Program-made: the position numbers and the translations under genes
Assembly (NCBI GenBank): GCA_021495925.1
Contig: JAKEKT010000008.1
Coordinates: forward strand, 124,001-188,000
Length of the DNA: 64,000 nucleotides
DNA from: Diplodia intermedia
Taxonomy: Eukaryota > Ascomycota > Dothideomycetes > Botryosphaeriales > Botryosphaeriaceae
Reading direction: 5' to 3'
Part shown: one piece after another, positions 22,890 through 32,690 of the stretch
Position numbering within the stretch: the stretch's first letter is position 1
Layout of the letters: each line of letters opens with the position of its first letter
Notes under the pieces: generated by a model
What the model was told of the DNA's origin: nothing
The model's input: the letters and a program-made list of their open reading frames with translations, nothing else
The model's database searches: none

Positions 22890-23862
22890 TATGCTGCAGT
22901 CATCAACCAGAAGCATTGAAATCAGCTCATGCAGATAGAAGGCCACTTAAAGTTATTGAGAGAAGCACAAGGCTCCGAAACTGTCAAACCACACACGTCC
23001 GAACACTGGTAAAAACCGCCAAAGGTGTCGGCGAGGCGTTAAGACAGGGCAAATTAATAGATTACAGATCCTTGAAAGCCAGGTAGTGGAGCAAGGCAGA
23101 AGACACCATAGTCGAAAGGGTTGCTGATCTGAAGTGAGACAAACATTGCCTTGCCCTCAGTATTCTTGGCATATACGGGGGCCTTATAAGCCGATCAATA
23201 AAAATATCGAGGACAAGCTTCTTCAGCAACAAGGCCAGGCCGTAAGGACTAAGTGGACGTCAAACAGCAGCTCTGCTGTCGTGAAAGAAGAAGAGAGATT
23301 CAGAAAGGCGCTCACCTTTCTTGCAACACGCCTGTTCCCATCAGTCAGCCTCAAAATGCACAAGGACAGCGGCGACAACAAAGAGGTATGTACTGGTACA
23401 ATTCAAAAGCTCTCAACGTAAAAGGTGTCCAGTAATGCTAAGGATTCGAAGCTGGTGCTTCGAGGAGCGCGAGCCCTTCAAGCGAAGCCGCCAAACCAGA
23501 ACTACCATGAATCCGCTCAAACACCAAATACAGAGAGAGGCTCTAACAGCATCTCCGAACCACTGCTTCCCGTTCAGCCCCGCGACGCATACAACGACAG
23601 CGGATATGAAAGTCTTTCGGGGAGCTCTCTTGTAGATGAGTCTCCAGCTTCAACTGATCGGTCATGGTCTGGGAATGTGGCCTTTGATGGGGCCATGCAA
23701 ATCAATGGGAACGTTGGAAAAGCAGACGCCATTGACTCTGCTTTGGTCAACTGTCACTGGAGCCAGAATGAGGCGCGAGACCAGAGCAAGCAAGTCAACG
23801 GGGAAATTTTGGATGCCAAATTTGCTGCCCTATTCTTCTGTCAGCCTCGGCCGAGTGCTTGA
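22890..23862 (+). pseudogene. Decayed SesA/HeLo-like effector with intact two-repeat motif exon
   Basis: The 5' two-thirds align with the effector domains of the genes at 20736 and 26188 but are broken by in-frame stops at 22917 (TGA), 23010 (TAA), 23084 (TAG) and 23135 (TGA), and by at least two frameshifts (between 23012 and 23084, and near 23200). Recognisable blocks include NQLMQIEGHLKLL, RSLKA and the equivalent of the leR-K-S-x-L-x-L segment at 23138-23190. The MSGLEV start is not found. The 3' part is still open: a possible short exon 23356-23385, a 39-bp intron with a GTATGT donor after a Glu codon, then 23425-23862. It encodes repeat 1 (WSGNVAFDGAMQINGNV), repeat 2 (HWSQNEARDQSKQVNGEI) and the aromatic end DAKFAALFF. 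It may still express a 155-residue motif-only protein. Confidence 0.7.
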
Positions 23863-25044
23863 ATTGCTGTGATGCTGGCTAAGGTCTTGGAGCCGCGCGG
23901 ACATATCATGGAATCTCACGAGCTCACAATTTTTTTTTGTCTACAATAGTTTAAGAAAGTTGATGTTGCGTTTTCATGTACCGTCTTCGCCACAACGCGG
24001 TTCCCGGCACATTGAACAATCTCGGTATATCCATTACAACAGCCGAGGAGGGCTCTGCCTCGGCTTGCCTCGTCTGTGCTTACAACCCGACTACCCCCTG
24101 CTCGAAATGGCACAGGTGGGTCAGACGGTCAAATCGAGGCTGATCGCGAGGAATGAGGCAGATCGAAGGATGCACGAGATAGCGAGGCCCCCGCTCACCA
24201 TCTCAGCCCGAGCTGAGGCGAGATATGCATGCATGCTCAGCTTGAGGCTGTGGAAGAAGCCCAACGTCAAAGGTTGGTACTGCGCGCATTTCTGAAGTTG
24301 CACTGCAATTATCGTGTTGCCGCTGTGCTACACCTCGACATGCAGCCGAAACGCAGTCTGGTCAAAGGCAGTAGCCCGTTTGATGTTCTCAAGTCACCAT
24401 GCCGAAGAGCCGCAACCCCCGCTTTCAAGAGAGCGGGCACTAGAAGCTGCTTATCTCACCTGATGCTGATTCATTGGTGTATATTTGGTAGGATTCGATC
24501 TGCCTTCCGCGGAAACGCCTTGCAGGAATGGGGCTGCTGATCCTTTATGCTTCGGGCATATCCATTGGTTCCATCACATGCATAGTCTTGGCGCTTCTCT
24601 GCTGCACGCCTATTTTGTAAGCAGTAGTCTTCATCAGTGATCTTCGCACATGGATTGCCGACCTATCCGGCTGGGTGTTGCGCAATCAATGAGGGGTTGC
24701 AATGTGGGGTTTTGCGTTCGCAATGGTAGAATTCTTCGACAATCAACAAAGCGATAGATCACTGTTTTCCCATTGGCAAACGCGATACCCTGTCCACTAT
24801 TCCAGAGGCGGCAAAGAAGCGGGGTCCTCTGGTGCAGCTGATATACTACCCTTGTTGAGCTAAGGATGGAGAGGCAGCATTGGCATTGAGGGGAGCGCCA
24901 ATCACGGAAGACTGTTCTGCTTATGCTCACATACATGAGGTATCATAGAGTATACGGTCTGAGGCAGTAGTAACGATGTTGCTTTGTATAGCATTCTGCG
25001 TGAGCCAAAGATATATTGCGTACAATACAGTACAAACTTGAAAG
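23863..25044. other. Intergenic region inside the motif cluster
   Basis: This is the 3' flank of two convergent loci. I recognise no gene or repeat. Confidence 0.5.
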
Positions 25045-26188
25045 TCATTTTCCACGAGGCGAAAAGAATCCCACCAGTAAGCTCGCATCCTTGATGTCTC
25101 CGTTCCATTGGTTGCTTTTACCTGTCGCCGAGATATTAATCCAACTGGAATTCCCACGTGGACCGTCCGAGGGGCTGAATCCAAGATCACCGTTTACCTG
25201 CGATGCCTGGTCACATGCAGTTATTCCCGAGTGAAACCGTCTCCCATGGCTTGAGTTATCATTCCCCGACTCTTTACCGTAAATCTCAGCGTCGATGTTG
25301 CCATCACTGTTACTCACTTCAACGTCTCTTGATGTTTCCGCTGTGCTGTCTTCTGCCACCAAAGTCTTCTCTGAAGTGTACGAACCGTCTTCAGACAACT
25401 CCGAAGGCCTCCTCTCGCGAGTGGGTAGGGTATTCTGCTCTACAGCACATGCACCTATCTGTATCCACTGTGATCTGTTAGCCGATATTCTCATGAGGCC
25501 GTCCGATTCAACATGTTTGCGATCGGGCTTCAGAGAACAGGTAAGGGGAGTTGCATACCTCTGAAAGTACTGGCTTATGGATATGCTTTTGTTCACACCC
25601 ACAAGTGGAGTAGTAAACGCGATGACTAGACGAAACTGCGGCTTCTTCTTTGATCTTCTTGCTTTCCTCCGCAATCTTCGGGCACTCTTGAAGGCTCTTG
25701 TGTATCATCTCGAGACGTCCGTGTGAATCTGTGATTTTCTCAACGCTGGACTCGATGTTCACGATGAGACTGCCAAAATTTCCCAGGAGACAGAGGGTGA
25801 GGCAGCTTTTGTCGCGCTCGAGATCGTCGAAGCCTCGGGATATGGCGGAGTCCGCTTTCGAAACTTCCAGGCTCCTCAAACACTTCTTAAATTTGCTTGC
25901 TGGGCCGGCGAAGTAAAGTGTCTTTTCGATCGCTCCTTCTATCGACTTGGTGGTCTCGGCCAGAGAGTCCAGGTGAGAAATTATCAGCTCGGACTGAAGC
26001 TTCTCGGTCGCTCTGATCAGCTCAGCTATCTGCAGAACTTGCTTGACTTGCAGCTCATGGCGTCGGTATCGCTTCGCGGAATGCGCCGCGTTCTGGCAAA
26101 TGTCTTGTAGTATCCCGATCAACCTGACGGAGTACTGCACGAGCTGCGAGATGCTGGCAATAATACCGAGGACTTCGAGCCCAGACAT
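25045..26188 (-). CDS. SesA/HeLo-like effector with C-terminal two-repeat amyloid-like motif (second copy)
   Basis: Exons 26188-25559 and 25458-25045 give 347 residues. The N terminus MSGLEVLGIIASISQLVQYS and the helical domain with SKADSAISRGFDDLERDKSC parallel the gene at 20736, clearly diverged paralogues. The donor again follows a Glu codon in phase 0. Acceptor choice is uncertain; the AG ending at 25459 is used because it lies a normal distance from a CTAAC branch site. After an acidic Ser-rich linker come repeat 1 (HSGITACDQASQVNGDL) and repeat 2 (SSWINISATGKSNQWNGDI), then DASLLVGFFSPRGK. In repeat 2 the usual V after Q is W. Role is presumed to be the same as its paralogue. It is head-to-head with the motif-only gene at 27317. 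Confidence 0.8.
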
Positions 26189-27316
26189 GACGCTCTGGAA
26201 AATGGAGATGTGAAGGATGAAGCGCGCTTAACATCCTCGGGAACCAGGTCTGGCAGGAAGCCGAGTTTTAGGGCGCGATGGAGGGGACCCAGCCTGACTG
26301 TAACGAGACCCAACGAACCCCCAAAAAATGCAGTGCCTCACTTATCGCGTGCAACCATCCAATGTGAGCGATTCTCAAATTGTAGGCGTCGGCAGTGCCA
26401 CAAGCATTGGACAGACCCCGCAATGGCATTGCATGTACGCCGTGGTTAAGAGGTATGTGTCGGTCGATTGGAGGGTGCTCCGGGGCTGAATCGAGACGCC
26501 ATTCGTGGTCGCGCAGCATGCGCGAGGCAACGAGGCAACGAGGCAAACACTGAGTTCGGGAAGGGATCTGAGCTGCTGCTGCCGTCAGCCGACCTTAATA
26601 TATCCAATGGAGAGGCCCGTGCGCCACCGCATGTATCGAGAACAAACAGGGGCTTGTTTCAGCGAGCAAATCGGGTTGGGGTATTTTGGCTCCTTCGGAC
26701 ACCATAAGGCTGACGTTCAGCCTGACGATGCTACCCGTCCTTGTCAACAACATCACGAAAGGAGCCACGTCTCCGGGACAGCCACTTTCAGACTCTCCGG
26801 ACAACTCTCCGGAACGATTTCCGCTGACCTCCGCGGTTAAAAGCCCGGCGATGCAGCGGGATCGTGCCGTGCCGCGCCCATGCCACTGAGAAAGGGCCCG
26901 TGATAAGGCGAAGCCGATGGCCATGGTTGAAGAGAACGAGGGGCATACGCCGATTGGCACAAAGGCTCTTGGATACACACCCAATCGCCTCTGTGACGCT
27001 TCGCTTTGCATGTTCAAGCCTATGTGGACGTCAGCTAATGGAGGGAAACGGGAGAGCCACGTCTTCGCCATATCTTGCCTCCGTTTGCCTTCGATGCGGC
27101 TCTTGCTTGCTTGGAAGATAAGAGGAGACGCGGAGAGCGGGGTGAAGGTGAGTCAAACTCTTCCACAGCCAGCTGTGAGCTCCCTTTTGAGAGATCCTGG
27201 AGTAACTCTGGTCGCAAAGTAAGTGGAGGCTGACGCTTGAGGCATATTCCTGTATACTTACTGAGCAGATACGATCGCTGGCAGGATTTGTGGACTGAAC
27301 CACGCTCTCAAACATC
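26189..27316. promoter_or_regulatory. Divergent intergenic region of the second motif/effector pair
   Basis: This 1.1-kb stretch between head-to-head genes is almost the same length as in the first pair (1.2 kb). It presumably carries both promoters. No gene is recognised. A GTAAGT donor at 27221 and an AG near 27270 would allow a spliced 5' leader for the gene at 27317. Confidence 0.45.
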
Positions 27317-27616
27317 ATGAGCGAACAGTCAAGGACGCCGAAGACAGCTGCAAACACCAAAAAACCAAGAGAAATGGCACCGAGCAATTCGGGTATACCC
27401 GTGAAGAGTGAAAACGGCACATACCCGAAGTCGACGCCCAACACATACACCGGCATGTCTGCTTCAGGCAGTTCCAACCAGATCAACGGATCGGTCGGAG
27501 CGAAAGCGTTTACCGTGGGCGTGGAACGGAAGGACTGTAAATCGACAGAACAAGCCAGTCAGCTTAATGGCTCACTCGACCAGCTCCCAGACAAGTATTT
27601 TCATACGAGGTCTTGA
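27317..27616 (+). CDS. Small motif-only protein with C-terminal two-repeat amyloid-like motif (second copy)
   Basis: This is a 99-residue single-exon protein. The N-terminal half is Lys/Ser/Pro-rich and disordered. Repeat 1 (TYTGMSASGSSNQINGSV) matches the cluster consensus at every key position. Repeat 2 (DCKSTEQASQLNGSL) keeps S-x-Q-L-N-G but has lost the aromatic and the central A. It ends LPDKYFHTRS. No effector domain is visible. It mirrors the 19169-19510 gene in size, composition and divergent pairing with an effector gene. Confidence 0.6.
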   Translation: MSEQSRTPKTAANTKKPREMAPSNSGIPVKSENGTYPKSTPNTYTGMSASGSSNQINGSVGAKAFTVGVERKDCKSTEQASQLNGSLDQLPDKYFHTRS

Positions 27617-28861
27617 CTGGAGTGGGTATCTCGGAAGGGGGCTGGGAAGGGACAGTTTGACTTACTCAACTTGTTTTCCTCTTCTGCGCATTGTCTGCTC
27701 CTAAAGCTCTTTCACTATCAACCACCAAACGCACGCCACGGCCGAAATATCATAAGTTCATATCTATTGCTTAAACAAAATGAAACATTGGGACGTATTT
27801 CGAAGGCAAAACGTGATAACGCATCGGCAAAACAAAAATGAACAAAGTCTGTAATCAGTGATACTCCCCTGCAGTCCCGGATCTCACGTGGGACTCCACC
27901 CTTGCATTATCCCCCACTCTCCAAAGAACACCTCGTGCAGGGAAGCCTGGCAAGGTGTGACCGCCTTCCGTTCCCAATCGGACTCGTATGTGGGTATCGT
28001 TCTCAGCTGCCACAAAAAGTCAATCCTGCAAAGGCCCAGATCGTAGATGTCGTCATCCGCGCCGCATTTGATGCGCCACACCCAAATCGGGGCTCATCCC
28101 TTCAGCCGACGCAGCTGTGCGAAAGAGAGAGGGAGGAGTTCCGGCTCAAGCCTCCGACGCGGATACAGAGCCGACAACCACACCGTCCAGTTCCTCATTC
28201 GCGGTCGACGTGCCGTTCAAGTCGGATTCGGCGCCATACTCGGGATCCTGCTGCTCCATCGTGCGGAAGTATTCGGCCCTCAGCTCAAGTCTCGAAGGGC
28301 TGCTGTGGCAGCGCAACAACCTCACCTCGGCCCTCGCATGGTCCTCCGGCAAGCACGTCCGAGCGGCGGCCGAAGCGTCTCTCATCATTCCGGCGGCCGC
28401 CACGTGGAGGAGTCCGTTCCCTCCCTGCTCGATACGGTCGCGGAAATGATGGTCGCTGCTGCCGCCGCGTTGGTAGACGTAGCTTGTCCGCCCAGAGCAC
28501 GTTGCGGTAGCGAGGGGTGCGCTGGTCCGAGGACCCGATCCCACGAAAGGAGGTCCAAGAAGCGGTGACAGTGATGGAGAGTATGTAGCCGTAGGTGTCA
28601 GCCTCGACGAAGAACGACACTGCGGCTCCTCGGGTTCAGCAAAGGCGGGTTTGTTGCGGGATCCAGCAAAGATGCGGCGGAACGCCCGACGGAGCCGCCC
28701 CGAGAGGAGCGACTTCTGGGAAGGGCAGTGTTTGGGGCAAAGGCTGAAATAATAGTTGTTGTAGGTGGGCTGATAGGGTCTGGCAAGAGGTTGTCAGTGA
28801 CAGTTACAGCGGGTACGGTGGATGCTGAGACGAGGGCCGCAGGTCAGCCAGACTTCCCGAC
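27617..28861. other. Region of unresolved coding potential
   Basis: From about 28.1 to 28.8 kb long open frames exist on both strands, with Thr/Pro/Arg-rich content on the minus strand and a P-loop-like string (VVVGGLIGSGKR) on the plus strand. None shows a convincing start, family motif or consistent frame, so no gene is called. The 27.6-28.1 kb part is featureless. Confidence 0.35.
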
Positions 28862-29122
28862 TCACCCGTTGAGCTGGCTCGAATGATCACGGGCCGCGAT
28901 TCCCTCCCATCCCTGTCTATGGCTACTGGGTTGCTTCGATTCGGAGCCAAGAGGAGAGTGGGTGTTGGCTGCGCGGCAGTCAGGGCAAGGCATAGGTTGC
29001 GTGTGAGGAAAGGGGCGTCGAGAGCAGGCCAACTGCGAGACGCCCGAAGAAGGTGGATGTGCGCAGGGAAAAAGTGTCCCTGCAGAAAGGGAAGTAGCGA
29101 GAGTATTATGCTGTGTAGTCAT
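28862..29122 (-). CDS. Possible sixth motif-bearing exon (single repeat)
   Basis: A minus-strand frame from an ATG at 29122 ends in WEGIAARDHSSQLNG, encoded at 28909-28865. It fits the cluster repeat at the aromatic, A, S, Q, hydrophobic, N and G positions. The frame stops immediately, but the stop overlaps a GTGAGT donor, so the exon may be spliced to something downstream. Only one repeat is present and the rest of the frame is Ser/Pro/Cys-rich with no family match. A single motif in an N-terminal position is the layout of NLR partners, but no NACHT or NB-ARC region follows. It may be a decayed fragment. Confidence 0.35.
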   Translation of the reverse strand: MTTQHNTLATSLSAGTLFPCAHPPSSGVSQLACSRRPFPHTQPMPCPDCRAANTHSPLGSESKQPSSHRQGWEGIAARDHSSQLNG

Positions 29123-30839
29123 ACCTCTACTAACAACACCGCCGCCTAGTTCATTTCAGCTTTTTCCTCACCGGTGGCTGTCGAAGTAGGTCATCCCGCA
29201 CCTAAGCCACTTCCTTCGCACAGCCATGGCCCACTGTTCGCCCGGATTGTTTGAAGAAGGCTTCAGGCGGCGATCGGAAAGCAAGAGAGAGCCTGAGACC
29301 GCCCACCCTGGTCAGTCTCTCACGCGCGCAACCTCATGGCTGGGCCGCCGAGCGGGACACGTAATATCCAAAGCCTGGCAACTGTCCAGGCCACAGTGGA
29401 GGAGGTAGAGATCTTGCGTTGAGACGAAATCCAAGGGCTTCAGGGAATGGCCCAGGAGTGAGACTCAACGGCTGGGCAACTGAGTTTTCTGCCTTCAACT
29501 CCGTCGTGCGTGGATCACCGATCACCTATCGCTTAACCCCAGCAAATGAGCGGAGCTTTAGCACTGCGCATGTACTTTCTATCTTAGTTTAGGCTTGGGA
29601 GCTCGGGATCCCCACCCAATCCGTACAGAAGATCCGGCGTGGTTGCAAAGCACATATTTTTTCCCCTCCAAATGCGGCGCTCCTTCCCGTTGACACAACG
29701 CCCGCTGGAAGTCTGCGGGTGTAAAAGGCTACAGTTCCCTATTCTAGCGTTTTCTAAATCACCTTCTGCTTTCCGTTCCCCCCTTATCTGAACTGAAGAC
29801 GGGGCAGGCTTTGAAATCGTGCTCGTCAGCAGACTAGCGTTGTGGCCGGCTGTGGCTTTTTCCAAATTGGGCACACCGGGTCATGCAATGGCCCCGACGA
29901 GAGCATTGCTCGAACTATCTTCGTCAAGTCATCACCTTCCTTGAAGAGTTTGAAGCTGACAAACACCCTACGAATAACTGTGACCGTGATTGGGCGCGTC
30001 TCAGCGTGATCAGTTTGGCAGCTTCAGGAAACAAAGGCTCGAACCTCGTGGCCATAGGGCATAGCGTGACAAAGTCGTGGCTTTCTAACGCTCTTGTCGA
30101 AGAATAAAACGTGCGAGGCAGATTTGGGGCTACGCGGTGGGCACGGAGCATATCGGAAGACGGTGCCGATGAGTGTGTGTAGGCAGTGCGTTGCGAGGCG
30201 TACCCAGGCTGATTTAGGCTGAACGAGCACGTCAATGCATTACAGTGGTGACCACCGGTCAAACGTAATGCTACTGGGAAGTCATGAGCTCACGAAAGCT
30301 GCGATTTCGGCGCGAGGCGGCCTCCCCCCGGAAGTGACGAGGCCGTCACGGGCGCGTTCAGGTGGCGAAGGCGCAGTGGCTCTGAACAGAAAACCTTTAG
30401 AAAAGCCTTCCAAACCCGACGGATGGATGGTGACGTCGACTTCGCTAGCGTGTGGCGGAGTGGGTAGGCCAGATATTCAATCCGGTACCCGGACTTGCCG
30501 CCCGAAAGGCTTTTTGTACCCGGAACTCGGCCAGACGCTGGCCACTCGGCATCCTATGCGAATAACCCTCCTAGCCTTTGACAGGAGTTCGATGCAGCAG
30601 ATCATCTTCCAAGAGATCAGATGCATGCATGGTGCAGTGCCCATTTCATTCTTTCCGGCAACAGTGGCTGCCTGAAAGTCCGTTTTGGGGTTTTGACATG
30701 TCACATTTGTTAGCGAACAACATACAGTGGCTTAGATATTCACGCTGCGGAATCGTACCGAGCACGGCTGTGATAACCGAACGAGGGCTGCATTCAGTAA
30801 TCGAGGCCTGGGTTTCACGTGATAGTACGTACAGACGCT
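29123..30839. other. Intergenic region
   Basis: No gene is recognised in 1.7 kb. The open frames are short, overlap on opposite strands and have no family features. Confidence 0.5.
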
Positions 30840-32690
30840 TCAACTTGACATAGACAAGTACAGAACCCTGTCCAAAATCTCCGGCCACCTCCGCAAGAGC
30901 CCTTCGTCCCTCTCGCCGCGCCATGCCACAATCCCATCCGGCCTCACCAGCACCGCGCCCTCTTCACTAACCTCGCGCTGCCTTCGCCAGCTGCCATCCA
31001 CGTCCCTCCAGCCCTCCGCGCCAACGACTTCCACCTTCACCAACTCGCCCTCGAACGCCTCCCACCCAGCCTTCCGCCCGACCACCAACAACAGCCTACT
31101 CAACGGCACCAAATCCCTCACCGCAACCCTCCTCCCTCCCTCTCCCTCCTCCAGCCACGCATGCGGCATATGATGCCCCGGCAGGGTCGAGACATGATAA
31201 AACTCGGTATCAAACGCCGACCCGCCGTCCCCCATCTTCTTCACCTGGCCCGCATGCCCCAACCTCTCCGCCTCGCCCCAGAAATCGGCCTCGGGGTAAA
31301 ACCAGCCGACCTCGGTCCCGGGCGCCTTGAACTCGGTGTCCAGCACCTTCTGCGCCCTTCGGACGGCCTCCCTCTTGCGCGCGTGGTCGGGGTGGCTCTC
31401 GTCGAAGAACGGGGCGATGGCGGCCGCGTTTTCGTCGGCCGTCTTGTCGCCGCCCATGCCCAGCGCGCGGTCCATGTCGAGCGAGTGGCTGCGCAGGTTG
31501 TGCAGCGAGGACGCGGCGACGGAGCGCCCGATGGGGCGGCGCTCGGCGTCGTAGCTGGATAAGAGGTCGTCATGCCTGACGGCGTCTTTGAGCGCGAGCT
31601 CCAGCTTCCACACCAGGTTCTGCACGTCCTGCACGCCCGTGTTCATGCCGAGCGCGCCCCACGGCGGGATGCGGTGCGCGGCGTCGCCGGCGAGGAAGAT
31701 GCGGCCGCGGTCTCGACCCACGCGGTACTGCGCCGCCGCGATGGCGTTGACGTTCCAGTGGCTGAGGCTGACGATGTCGACGGGCAGGTCCGGCAGGTTG
31801 AGCGTGGCGCGCAGGCGGGCGACCATGGTGTCGCGGTCGAAGGCGGCCGGGTCGGTGGCGATGAGGGCGCACGCGAAGACCCATTCCTGCGCTTCGGCCG
31901 GGTGCTCGTCGAGCGGCCAGGGCCCGATCTGGTACAGGAAGCCCGTCCGGGTGCTGCCGCCCATGGCCGGCGCGGTGAACCACGTCAGGAAGTTGCGCGG
32001 GTCCGGGTGGAGCTTGCGTAGTTGTGGTGTGCGGATGTGTGCGGTCACCATGTGGAAGATGTCGGCCTCGCCCTCCCAGGCCACGCCGAGCTTGTTCGTC
32101 ATGCTGCGCCCGCCGTCGGCGACGATGGCGTAGCGGGCGCGGACGAGCTGGGTGTCTTCTGGGGAGGTGCTTGTGGTGGGCTTGACGGTGACGATGACGT
32201 GGTCGGCGTCGTCGGCGTCTGAGACGTCTGTGACTTCTTTGCCGTAGTGGATGCCGTCCGGGTTCAGCTCTTTGGCGCGGCGCGAGATGATGGGCTCCAG
32301 GCGGATCTGTGGCAGGATAGCATAGCGCGACGGGCTATGCTTTTCGTACTCATCTGCGTACTGGCCAAGCCCCCAGGCGTCTCGCGAGACGATCTCACGG
32401 CCGGAGGAGCCAAGGTCGGTGTACCAGGCGGTGCGGCCGGCGATGTCAGGGGGCGCGGCGACTTTGTAGACGTCTTGTTCGATTCCCATGACGCGGAAGA
32501 TCTCCATGGTCCGTTGATTGATTCCACATGCCTTGGGGTGGATCGACGTCCCGCTGTGACGCTCGAAGACAACATTGGGGATTCCTCGCAACGAAAGAAG
32601 AATTGAAGCAGATAGTCCAACGGGGCCGCCGCCAATGATGGCGACGGGTTGGACGGAGTCTGAGGGAGACATTGCTGGCTCCTGGGACAT
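30840..32690 (-). CDS. FAD-dependent aromatic hydroxylase (PheA/TfdB-type monooxygenase)
   Basis: This single-exon 616-residue flavoprotein hydroxylates an aromatic ring using NAD(P)H and oxygen. The FAD-binding Rossmann motif G20-G-G-P-V-G25 is followed by an acidic/aromatic strand end (VFERH). The DG motif appears as VADGGRS, and the GD motif as RIFLAGD336AAHRIPPWGALGMN. The C-terminal ~150 residues form the thioredoxin-like tail seen in phenol hydroxylases and related tailoring enzymes. The natural substrate cannot be read from the sequence. Translation may instead start at M7 (MSPSDS). The neighbouring MFS exporter is divergently transcribed 1.7 kb away, a common layout for detoxification or secondary-metabolite units. 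Confidence 0.92.
   Translation of the reverse strand: MSQEPAMSPSDSVQPVAIIGGGPVGLSASILLSLRGIPNVVFERHSGTSIHPKACGINQRTMEIFRVMGIEQDVYKVAAPPDIAGRTAWYTDLGSSGREIVSRDAWGLGQYADEYEKHSPSRYAILPQIRLEPIISRRAKELNPDGIHYGKEVTDVSDADDADHVIVTVKPTTSTSPEDTQLVRARYAIVADGGRSMTNKLGVAWEGEADIFHMVTAHIRTPQLRKLHPDPRNFLTWFTAPAMGGSTRTGFLYQIGPWPLDEHPAEAQEWVFACALIATDPAAFDRDTMVARLRATLNLPDLPVDIVSLSHWNVNAIAAAQYRVGRDRGRIFLAGDAAHRIPPWGALGMNTGVQDVQNLVWKLELALKDAVRHDDLLSSYDAERRPIGRSVAASSLHNLRSHSLDMDRALGMGGDKTADENAAAIAPFFDESHPDHARKREAVRRAQKVLDTEFKAPGTEVGWFYPEADFWGEAERLGHAGQVKKMGDGGSAFDTEFYHVSTLPGHHMPHAWLEEGEGGRRVAVRDLVPLSRLLLVVGRKAGWEAFEGELVKVEVVGAEGWRDVDGSWRRQREVSEEGAVLVRPDGIVAWRGERDEGLLRRWPEILDRVLYLSMSS

Noticed and set aside
28190..28240. 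SDLNGT on the minus strand resembling the motif core
   Set aside because: Q is replaced by D and none of the upstream key positions match.
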